Shown one piece after another: positions 44,449 to 51,807 of a stretch of DNA of 64,000 bases. The position numbers and the translations under genes were made by a program. Source of the DNA: an uncultured Oscillospiraceae bacterium (lineage in GTDB: Bacteria > Bacillota > Clostridia > Oscillospirales > Oscillospiraceae); the NCBI GenBank assembly GCA_934613505.1, contig CAKTTB010000012.1, positions 6,545 through 70,544 on the forward strand. Direction: 5' to 3'. Below the pieces are notes generated by a model. The model had not been told where the DNA came from. It did not search any database and saw nothing but the letters and a program-made list of their open reading frames with translations. The first letter of the stretch is position 1, and every line of letters starts with the position of its first letter.

Positions 44449-45867
44449 TCATTTCAGGATCTGGACCGGGATGTTCAGGATCTTGGCGACATACTTGAGC
44501 TCTTCCACGTAATCGCCGTAGACGCCGTGGATGTGGTTGCAGGGATACTTCTCAATGAACTCGTCCGCGGAGACGTCGCACTTGGTGAAGGCGATGGGCC
44601 ATGCGGGCGTCGCGGTGGCGCCGAGCGCCTGCATCTTCTCCTCGGAGAACTGCACGATCTCGCCGGGGACGATGGTGAGGTAATACTGGTCGCCCTTGCG
44701 TGCCAGACGGGCCATGGTGACCTTGCCGGGCGCGGCGAAGTGATGGACGCTGCCGCCGCCGGCGGGATAGTCCTTCGATTCGGGCAGGAGGGAAACGTGG
44801 CGCAGGTTCTCGTCGGGATCCATGCTGCCGCCGGCAAAATACGTCGCGTGCGTGCCGGAGTTGCCGAAGAACCAGCAGTCGACCGACTTTTCATAGTGGC
44901 GGACGTCGGCGAACAGGACCGGCGTACCGGCGATGACCTTCAGCAGCTGCATGGTGAGCGCACCGTCCATGTCGGACTCGGTTGCGGCGACGATCGGGTC
45001 GTGCGGGCCGTCCCAGTCATAGGGATCGTTCAGGAAGGCCTCGGCCAGATCCATGGTGATGTACCAGTCGGTCAGATCGCCGTGGGCCTTGATGCCGATG
45101 AAGTCCAGTCCGCGTTCGGCGATGATCTGGCGCAGGGCGTAGTAGGAGCGGATCTGCGTCTCGAGCTTGGCCGGGGTGAAGTTGGTGTCGTTGTAGGCGA
45201 TGGTGCCGACATGCGCCTCGAGCCATTCGCGCGCGCGCGTGACCTTCTCCTGATCGACCTTGTTGCCGTACTGCATGATCTCGTACTGCTCGACGTTTTC
45301 CACGTCGATGCCGAACATGCGCTGCCACTGGGCGAGATTCGCGACGGTCGTGTACATGCCCATCGGGCGGCCGCCGAAGTTGCCGTAGGTCAGACCGCGC
45401 AGACGGCCGACCGCGCAGCTGGCGCGGATGAACTGCATGACCTTGGCGAGGACGGCATCGTCAAGAATGGAGCCGAAAATACGCGTGTGCGTCTTTTCCA
45501 GCTGATCGAGCGAGCCGGAGGCCGCCATCATGCCGACCATGCCGCACTCGGACGGATGGATGTTGCAGAACAGCAGATACGGGCCGGGCGCGAAATTGGT
45601 GGCGACGGCGGTATACTGCGGATAGCACCAGATCGCGTAGTTGAAGATCGTCATCTCAACGCCGGCGTCCTTGAGCTTAATGGCCTCTTCCTTGGCTGCG
45701 GTGTTGGAGTTGACGGGCGCGCTGCCCTCGACGACCTCGACGAGGCCGGTCGCTTCCAGCCGCTCGCGGATCTGCTTCTGATAGCCCATGTTCATGTCGT
45801 ACTGCAGGTTGTGCAGATACGGGCGGCCGTCAGACATGGTTAAAAGACCAACTTTGAATTTCTTCAT
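44449..45867 (-). CDS. L-fucose/L-arabinose isomerase family protein
   Basis: A 472-residue protein of the fucose isomerase-like superfamily. The metal-binding Glu and Asp are seen in the segment AATESDMDGALTM, and a late NHIHGVYGDY carries a candidate catalytic histidine. Ketose-aldose isomerisation of a deoxy or pentose sugar is likely, but the exact sugar cannot be read. The ATG at 45867 is chosen over 45873 because the AGAGGG ribosome site is seven bases from it. It is downstream of the ABC sugar transporter and 22 bases after an unknown gene. Confidence 0.85.
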   Translation of the reverse strand: MKKFKVGLLTMSDGRPYLHNLQYDMNMGYQKQIRERLEATGLVEVVEGSAPVNSNTAAKEEAIKLKDAGVEMTIFNYAIWCYPQYTAVATNFAPGPYLLFCNIHPSECGMVGMMAASGSLDQLEKTHTRIFGSILDDAVLAKVMQFIRASCAVGRLRGLTYGNFGGRPMGMYTTVANLAQWQRMFGIDVENVEQYEIMQYGNKVDQEKVTRAREWLEAHVGTIAYNDTNFTPAKLETQIRSYYALRQIIAERGLDFIGIKAHGDLTDWYITMDLAEAFLNDPYDWDGPHDPIVAATESDMDGALTMQLLKVIAGTPVLFADVRHYEKSVDCWFFGNSGTHATYFAGGSMDPDENLRHVSLLPESKDYPAGGGSVHHFAAPGKVTMARLARKGDQYYLTIVPGEIVQFSEEKMQALGATATPAWPIAFTKCDVSADEFIEKYPCNHIHGVYGDYVEELKYVAKILNIPVQILK

Positions 45868-45889
45868 GATCATTCCCTCTTAATTGATT

Positions 45890-46516
45890 TCAGTTCGGTT
45901 GATTGGATGAATTGGCTGCGGCGTCCGGGACAAGGACGTCGGCGCTGGACGCCCACTGGGGGTACTGCGCGCAGAATGCCGCGTGCAGCGCTTCGGCGAG
46001 CGGGGAAAACAGTGCCTGCAGATCCGCCGCCTGCGGCAGCGTGCAGGTCATGACCCGGAAGTCGCGCAAAAGCTTTTCGGCCAGCGCCTGCTCCTGCAGG
46101 GGCCGCAGATGCAGAATGCCGGAGTTGTAGGCGCGGTCCTCCTGCCCGAGATGGGCGAAGTAGGCGGCGCAGTTCTGCCATTCCGCCAGAAACAGCGCCT
46201 GCGCCTCCGCCGGAGCGTCCGCAAAGCGGTCCAGCCCCAGCGCAAAGGCGGTCTTCTGCAGCTCCTTCTGCAGCCGGCGCAGGCCGATGCCGGACTGCTG
46301 CTGGCTGTCAAGATACAGAAGATCCATCAGCGCGTTCAAAAACGCGTCCGGCAGCGTGCGCAGCAGGCGCTTCTGCCCGTACCGCAGCTGCCAGAGCGCC
46401 TGCAGCTGGGCATCGCAGGCGTCTGTCAGCTCGCCGGAGGCGAGCAGCTGCTGCAGGCATTGTTGGCGCTCGTCGCGCGGGAGCAGCGTATAAAACTGGT
46501 GCAGCAGCTGTTGCAT
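45890..46516 (-). CDS. Helical protein of unknown function in sugar operon
   Basis: A 208-residue all-helical protein, rich in Leu, Gln and Ala (MQQLLHQFYTLLPRDERQQ, then long amphipathic helices). It has no signal, membrane segment or recognisable motif, and its tail after about 195 is polar. It is between the second permease and the isomerase in a tightly spaced operon (27 and 22 bases), so it is probably expressed with sugar uptake. I do not recognise the family and assign no function. Confidence 0.65.
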   Translation of the reverse strand: MQQLLHQFYTLLPRDERQQCLQQLLASGELTDACDAQLQALWQLRYGQKRLLRTLPDAFLNALMDLLYLDSQQQSGIGLRRLQKELQKTAFALGLDRFADAPAEAQALFLAEWQNCAAYFAHLGQEDRAYNSGILHLRPLQEQALAEKLLRDFRVMTCTLPQAADLQALFSPLAEALHAAFCAQYPQWASSADVLVPDAAANSSNQPN

Positions 46517-46543
46517 ACAAGACCTCCGGTTCCGGTAAGATGA

Positions 46544-47512
46544 TCACTTCGAGGTGCCGATCGAACGCTTGAGCGAGTCGGTGACCATCGCAAGATAGAT
46601 GACGATGCCGCGGACGATCGGATAGAGATAGACGTTCGCGCCGAGAAGACCAAGGCCGTTCTCAATGCTGTAGTAGAAAATGACGCCGATGAGCGTGCCG
46701 GGGATGATGGAGCCGACGCCGCCGGCCAGGGACGTACCGCCGAGCACGCAGGCCGTGATGGCCAGGAACTCGCTGCCGTCACCGAGGCTGCCCGGGGTGA
46801 GCAGGCCGATGTTCGTGCACTGCAGCGTTCCGGCAAAGCCGGCAAGCAGGCCGCACAGTACAAAAGACAGAAGCTTGACACTGTCAACATTGATGCCGAC
46901 CATCTTTGCCGCCACGCGGTTGCAGCCGCAGGCCTGCACCTTGCGGCCGAAGGCCGTATAGCGGTACAGAAGCGTCATGCAGATGGCGATGAACAGGCTG
47001 ATATAGATGAGCGGGGAAAGAGACAGAATCTTGAACTTTGCAAAGGTATGGACGGCCTCCGGCGTCAGGATCTGATCGCCGTTGACCATCAGGTAACACA
47101 CGCCGCGCAGGAAGAACTGCATGCCGAGCGTGGTCATGAAGGCGTTGATCTTCAGCTTGACAACCATCAGGCCGGTCAGAAGACCGATGAATGCGCCGAG
47201 CAGAGCCGCAATCAGGAAAGCCACGGGCAGACTGACGTTGTGCTCCGTCTGCAGAAGAATCCACAGCGCGGCAGAAACTGCACCGATCGAACCGATGGAG
47301 AGGTCGATCTCGCCGAGAATGAGGATATACGTCATGCCGGACGCATAGATCAGAAGCGGCGCAGCGTTGACCAGCAGGGACTTCAGATTCTTGATCGTGA
47401 AGAAGTGCGGGCTTTTGGATGCATAGAAGACCCAGAGCACAAGGATCAGAAGATACAGCGCATATCGGATCAGAAAATTTTTCAGATTGAATTTACGTGT
47501 TTTCGTTTTCAT
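46544..47512 (-). CDS. Sugar ABC transporter permease (RbsC-like)
   Basis: A 322-residue inner-membrane permease with about ten helices and the ribose/xylose-type motifs GEIDLSIGSIGAVSAA, NAFMTTLGMQFFLRG and ACVLGGTSLAGGVGSIIPGTLIG. Together with a second permease at 49028 it would form a heterodimer. The ATG at 47512 follows GAGGAATTGC. It is downstream of the ATPase gene in the same operon. Confidence 0.92.
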   Translation of the reverse strand: MKTKTRKFNLKNFLIRYALYLLILVLWVFYASKSPHFFTIKNLKSLLVNAAPLLIYASGMTYILILGEIDLSIGSIGAVSAALWILLQTEHNVSLPVAFLIAALLGAFIGLLTGLMVVKLKINAFMTTLGMQFFLRGVCYLMVNGDQILTPEAVHTFAKFKILSLSPLIYISLFIAICMTLLYRYTAFGRKVQACGCNRVAAKMVGINVDSVKLLSFVLCGLLAGFAGTLQCTNIGLLTPGSLGDGSEFLAITACVLGGTSLAGGVGSIIPGTLIGVIFYYSIENGLGLLGANVYLYPIVRGIVIYLAMVTDSLKRSIGTSK

Positions 47513-47544
47513 CTTGCAATTCCTCTCATTGTCTGTGTGCTGCA

Positions 47545-49023
47545 TCAAACGCAGAGATTCATCAGGGTCTCTTTATCGATCTCCTGCTTCGTCAGTTCGC
47601 CGTTGATGCGGCCGCGGTTGAGCACGATCACGCGGTCACAGACAGCCGAAATTTCTTCGATCTCAGAAGAGACGACCAGACAGGCGCTGCCCTGCGCGGC
47701 CAGCTCACGGATCATCTTCTGGATCTCCGCCTTTGCGCCGACGTCAACGCCGCGGGTCGGCTCGTCAATCAGGAAGACCTTCGGCTTTTTCATGAGCCAT
47801 TTGGCCATGATGACCTTCTGCTGGTTGCCGCCGGAAAGCGCGGACATCTGTGTTTCCACAGAGGGTGCCTTGACGTTCAGCCGTTTGGCAAAGACTTCAC
47901 TCTGCTCCTTCTGCTTGGCATAGTCCAGGAACAGACCGTTCTTCTTGAGATAGGCTTTCAGATTCGGTGCGCTCATGTTTTCCCAGATCGACCACGGGAG
48001 CAGGCAGCCGTCGTCGTGGCGTGCTTCGGTGACGAAGCCGCAGTATTCATGGATGCGGCTGAATGGTATGGGATGCAGACCGCTGCCGGTGTCGAGCGAA
48101 ACGGTACCTTCGTCGGCCTTGTCCAGACCGTAGATGGCGCGGAGCGTCTCGGTACGGCCGGAACCCATCAGACCCCAGATGCACAGGACCTCGCCCTCAT
48201 GCAGATCGAAGCTGATCTTGTTGGTCTTGTTGCTGGCGGAGAGATTCTCCACGCGCATGATTACCTTATCAAAGGTTCTGGTTTCGGACGATTCGACCTT
48301 CGTGATCTGACCGCCGATCATATTCTGGAGGATCTGCTCACGGGTGACCTCACTGGTTTTTCCGCTGATGACGACCTGGCCGTCACGCAGGACGATGGTG
48401 CGGTCGGTCAGCTCCTCGACCTCGTCGAGGAAGTGGGAAATGAAGAAGATGCAGGCGCCCTGCTTCTTGAGGTCGCGGATGATCTCGAACAGCTTGGCCT
48501 TTTCCTTGTCGGTGAAGGAGGCGGTCGGCTCGTCGAAGAGCAGGATCTTGTTGCCGGCGGAAAGCGCGCGGGCGATCTCCACCATCTGCCGTTCGCCGAT
48601 GGGAAGGTTGATGACCTTCTCACGCGGGTCGATGTCGCAGTTCATCTGTGCGAGATATTTCTTTGCGATGGAATTGAGGGTTTTATAATTTACAAGACCG
48701 TGCAGGCGGGAAACGGAGATATTTTCTGCGACGGTCATATAGTCGAACATGACAGGCTCCTGATGGATAAAGCCGATGCCGTATTTTTCCGCGTCCTGCG
48801 GGGTCGTGATGCGGACAGGCTTGCCGTCGATCAGGATCTGACCTTCCGTTGGCTCGTGAATACCGCCGAGGATATTCATAAGCGTAGATTTACCGGCGCC
48901 GTTGACGCCGATGAGTCCAATGATCTCTCCGCCTCTGGCTTCGATGTTGATGTCATTCAGAGCCTTGACGCCGGGGAAGATCTTGGAAACATGCTGGATC
49001 TGTAATGTCGTTTGTTCCGCCAT
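47545..49023 (-). CDS. Sugar ABC transporter ATP-binding protein (RbsA/MglA-like)
   Basis: A 492-residue double ATPase. The first half has Walker A GVNGAGKST (38-46), ABC signature IGERQMVEIARAL and Walker B ILLFDEPTA. The second half has a degenerate Walker A GLMGSGRTE, but a good LSGGNQQKV and LIDEPTRGVDVG. This asymmetry is normal for ribose-type (CUT2) importers. It energises the two permeases encoded on either side. ATG at 49023 is four bases after the upstream permease stop at 49028. Confidence 0.95.
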   Translation of the reverse strand: MAEQTTLQIQHVSKIFPGVKALNDINIEARGGEIIGLIGVNGAGKSTLMNILGGIHEPTEGQILIDGKPVRITTPQDAEKYGIGFIHQEPVMFDYMTVAENISVSRLHGLVNYKTLNSIAKKYLAQMNCDIDPREKVINLPIGERQMVEIARALSAGNKILLFDEPTASFTDKEKAKLFEIIRDLKKQGACIFFISHFLDEVEELTDRTIVLRDGQVVISGKTSEVTREQILQNMIGGQITKVESSETRTFDKVIMRVENLSASNKTNKISFDLHEGEVLCIWGLMGSGRTETLRAIYGLDKADEGTVSLDTGSGLHPIPFSRIHEYCGFVTEARHDDGCLLPWSIWENMSAPNLKAYLKKNGLFLDYAKQKEQSEVFAKRLNVKAPSVETQMSALSGGNQQKVIMAKWLMKKPKVFLIDEPTRGVDVGAKAEIQKMIRELAAQGSACLVVSSEIEEISAVCDRVIVLNRGRINGELTKQEIDKETLMNLCV

Positions 49024-49027
49024 TGTC

Positions 49028-50029
49028 TCAGCGCTCCTTTATATTTACTTTGTTCCGAAGAACGTCCAGATAGCAGACCAGCACAATGATGAGGCCCTTG
49101 ATGACGTAGGTGACGAAGAAGTCAACGTTCATCAGGTTCATAGCATTGGTGATGATCGCCATGACGATACTGCCGATCAGGGTGCCGAGGATCGTGCCCT
49201 TGCCGCCCCAGACGCTTGCGCCGCCGAGCACGCAGGAACAGACGATGTTGTTGAACGCGCTGGTGGGACCCATGGTGGGGCCTGCGGAGTTCAGTCTGGC
49301 TGCGGTCAGCACGCCGTTGATACCGGCCATGCAGCCGCCGATGAAGTAGATGAAGAACAGAATCTTTGTGGTGTTGACGCCGTTGACCCGTGCGGCCTGT
49401 TCGTTGATGCCGGTCTGGAACAGCTGACGGCCGAAGACGGTGCGCGTCAGCAGCAGGTGCATCAGATAGGCGACAACGAGGAAGACGATGACGGAGATCG
49501 GAACGACGTTGCCGATCGAGCCGGCGAAGATCCGCGAGAAGCTCTCAGGCAGACCGGCAATGCTCGTGCCCTGCGTGCAGTAGTTGGAGATACCGACGTT
49601 CAGCGTCTGGATTGCCAGCGTGACGATCATCGGGACCATCTTGAGCTTCGATACGGAGAAGCCGTTGATGCAGCCGAACACAATTGCAATTGCGAGGATG
49701 GACAGAACGCCGAGCAGAACGTTCTGCGTCTTGCGCATGATCATGCAGCCGAGAATGGCGCTGCACGCCATGTTGGTCGACAGCGACAGGTCAATGCCTG
49801 CGGTGACGATGATAAACGTCAGGCCGATTGCGGGAAGACCGATGATACTGGCCTGAATCAGAAGATTGAAAATATTGCCGACGGACAGAAAGTTTGGAAT
49901 CAGGATAGACAGCACGATCATTGCAACAATGATCAGAAGGATCAGGACTGTGTTGCCGCTTTTGAGCCCGTGGACCAGTTCCTGCCTGAGCCGTTCTTTC
50001 TTTGACGGCTGTTTGTTGCTTACGTTCAT
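49028..50029 (-). CDS. Sugar ABC transporter permease (second subunit)
   Basis: A 333-residue permease of the CUT2 class with GIDLSLSTNMACSAILG and GGASVWGGKGTILGTLIGS motifs. Helices total about ten, and the N-terminus has a basic stretch. It is the second gene of the operon, after the binding protein and a hairpin at 50084-50115. The substrate should be the same as that of its partner permease. Confidence 0.93.
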   Translation of the reverse strand: MNVSNKQPSKKERLRQELVHGLKSGNTVLILLIIVAMIVLSILIPNFLSVGNIFNLLIQASIIGLPAIGLTFIIVTAGIDLSLSTNMACSAILGCMIMRKTQNVLLGVLSILAIAIVFGCINGFSVSKLKMVPMIVTLAIQTLNVGISNYCTQGTSIAGLPESFSRIFAGSIGNVVPISVIVFLVVAYLMHLLLTRTVFGRQLFQTGINEQAARVNGVNTTKILFFIYFIGGCMAGINGVLTAARLNSAGPTMGPTSAFNNIVCSCVLGGASVWGGKGTILGTLIGSIVMAIITNAMNLMNVDFFVTYVIKGLIIVLVCYLDVLRNKVNIKER

Positions 50030-50083
50030 TTTGGTGAAACTCCCCCTCGTTTTTCCGGATATGCCTTCAAAAAACGAACGCCT

Positions 50084-50115
50084 TCAATGGAGGGAGCCGA
50101 AGCTCCCTCCATTGA
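50084..50115 (-). terminator. Intra-operon hairpin after the binding-protein gene
   Basis: A perfect 14-bp stem (TCAATGGAGGGAGC and its complement), with a TTTTTT after a GC-rich spacer on the minus strand. It probably causes partial termination or stabilises the upstream mRNA, so that more binding protein than permease is made. Confidence 0.75.
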
Positions 50116-50156
50116 CGCAGGTTTTCCTGTAGGAATACGCCTTGTTTGTCGTTTGA

Positions 50157-51275
50157 TTATGCAGCTTCGTCCATGTAGTGCGCGCCCCAGAGATCCAGGT
50201 TGTTGATGTCGGCAGCAGCGACGATCATCGGATCGGTGTAGAGCTTGGATTCGCCGGAGTAGGTGCCGTCGATCAGATCATAAACAGCGTTTGCGAAGTT
50301 TTCGCACATGCCGTCAACGTTGTACATGCCGGAGTAATCCATGTAGCCTTCCTGCATGAACTTGACGCCGGTCGGGAAGCCGTCCTGCGAACAGATCCAG
50401 ACGTGGCCTTCTTCGGAGTTGGTGAACCAGGCGTCGTTGGCCTCAAGAACGGTCTGAACAGCGGTGACGATGAAGTCGGAAGCGATGAGAACGACGTTGC
50501 AGTCGGGGTGTGCCTGGAAGGCAGCGGTGAAGCCGGTCAGAGCCTTTTCAGCGTCCCAGTCGGACGGAACGGTCTGTGCGATGGTCAGGCCGAACTCAGC
50601 GGCTGCATCTTCAAAGCCCTTCTGGCGGTTGAGTGCGTTGTTGTCGTTGGTAGCGCCCATGATGGAGATGATGTCGGTGGCCTCAACGCCCTTGTCCTTC
50701 AGATCCTGGAAGAAGGCCTTGCCGGCGAGGTAAGCCTGGTTGTAGGTGTCCAGACCAACGAAGAGGTCAGCTGCGGGGGAAGCACCCTCGGCCATGTCAC
50801 GGTCCCAGAGGATGAAGGGGATACCGGCATCTTCCACTTCCTTGGCGGAGCTGGCGATCGCCTGGTTGTCGAATGCGTAGGCAATGATCGCGTCGCAGCC
50901 CTGCGTAACGAGGTCGGAGATGTCGGAAGCCTGCTTGGCAGCGTCGTCCTCAGCGACAACGTCGACCCAGGTCACGCTGTCATAGCCGTGATCCTTGCAG
51001 GTGTTGTCGAGCGCGGTCTTCAGACCTTCGCGCCAGCTGTAGAACAGTGCGTCGTTGCAGTGAGCCCAGGAGATACCGACCTTGAGGACCTTACCGTCGG
51101 TCGTTTCAGCCTCAGCGGGTTCTGCGGTGTCGGTGGTGTCAGCGGTGTCTGCGGGAGCTGCATCAGCAGCGGTGTCGGTGCTGGCAGCGGGCTGATCCGT
51201 CGTCTTGGCGGCACAGCCGGCAAGCAGCGACAGGGTCAGGACTGCGACGAGGATCAGAGATAACCACTTTTTCAT
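50157..51275 (-). CDS. Sugar-binding lipoprotein of the ABC transporter
   Basis: A 372-residue secreted lipoprotein of the ribose-binding (periplasmic-binding-protein type I) class. The signal peptide ends in LSLLAGC with lipidated Cys21, and is followed by a low-complexity Thr/Ala/Asp-rich linker. The ligand domain begins KVLKVGISWAHCNDALFYSW and has VLIASDFIVTAV. The ATG at 51275 follows CAGGAGGAAAA; a longer frame to 51380 lacks a ribosome site. It is the first operon gene and captures the substrate. Confidence 0.93.
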   Translation of the reverse strand: MKKWLSLILVAVLTLSLLAGCAAKTTDQPAASTDTAADAAPADTADTTDTAEPAEAETTDGKVLKVGISWAHCNDALFYSWREGLKTALDNTCKDHGYDSVTWVDVVAEDDAAKQASDISDLVTQGCDAIIAYAFDNQAIASSAKEVEDAGIPFILWDRDMAEGASPAADLFVGLDTYNQAYLAGKAFFQDLKDKGVEATDIISIMGATNDNNALNRQKGFEDAAAEFGLTIAQTVPSDWDAEKALTGFTAAFQAHPDCNVVLIASDFIVTAVQTVLEANDAWFTNSEEGHVWICSQDGFPTGVKFMQEGYMDYSGMYNVDGMCENFANAVYDLIDGTYSGESKLYTDPMIVAAADINNLDLWGAHYMDEAA

Positions 51276-51378
51276 TTTGTTTTCCTCCTGTAAGTCAGTT
51301 TTCTGTGTCCCGCACGGGGTGGCTGCCCATGCGGAAGCGGGTGATCGGCAATGTGTGTTTTTGCCGCCCTGTAGTTCC

Positions 51379-51421
51379 ATTATAAACTGCCGGCTTTGTT
51401 AATTCTTTGCCTGCGTTTACG
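51379..51421 (-). promoter_or_regulatory. Binding-protein promoter -10 and cre-like site
   Basis: On the minus strand a perfect TATAAT lies at 51379-51384. The -35 position is weak, as expected for an activator-dependent promoter. About 25 bases further upstream CGTAAACGCAGGCA (51408-51421) matches 12 of 14 positions of a CcpA/LacI-type cre site. Both roles are inferred. Confidence 0.5.
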
Positions 51422-51426
51422 ATAAT

Positions 51427-51677
51427 TTGTCAAAAACAACTATTTTCACTTATTGACGTTCATTTGCATTTTATCACATCGCCGAACGGCGGGACAGACG
51501 GAAATGGCTGTTTTTTTATGTTCCTACAGTTTTTGTGCATAGTGCATCAAAATTTGTGTAAAATTTGACGATTCTGACATTCGCGATTGCTGCTGTTTTC
51601 TGCTCCGGTCGTCTGCCAGTTGGCGAAAATCAGGAATTGCGGTTTGTCAAAAACAACGCAGACTTGTCAAAAACAGC
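51427..51677. repeat. Three direct copies of TTGTCAAAAACA motif
   Basis: TTGTCAAAAACAAC occurs at 51427-51440 and 51644-51657, and TTGTCAAAAACAGC at 51664-51677, the last two exactly 20 bases apart. They lie in the 532-base gap between the sugar-operon promoter and the ppdK terminator, which otherwise holds no clear gene. On the minus strand each reads ...TTTTTGACAA and so includes TTGACA. They may be regulator sites. Confidence 0.55.
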
Positions 51678-51744
51678 GATTTCTGAACTGCCGGAAAGCA
51701 GAGTGGAAAAGGACAAATGCACGCGGTGCGGAACAGACAGCAAA

Positions 51745-51784
51745 AAAGCGGCCCCAATCGGAATCTTCCGATTGGGGCCGCTTT
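51745..51784 (-). terminator. Strong terminator after ppdK
   Basis: A perfect 19-bp stem (AAAGCGGCCCCAATCGGAA with its complement) around a TC loop, with T on the minus strand. It lies just after the ppdK stop. Confidence 0.93.
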
Positions 51785-51807
51785 GATTCAGTTCAGAAAC
51801 AGCGGGA

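Noticed and set aside
51565-51786. Plus-strand frame of 73 codons before the ppdK terminator
   Set aside because: Runs into the ppdK terminator, has no ribosome site and includes the direct repeats; no protein-like features.
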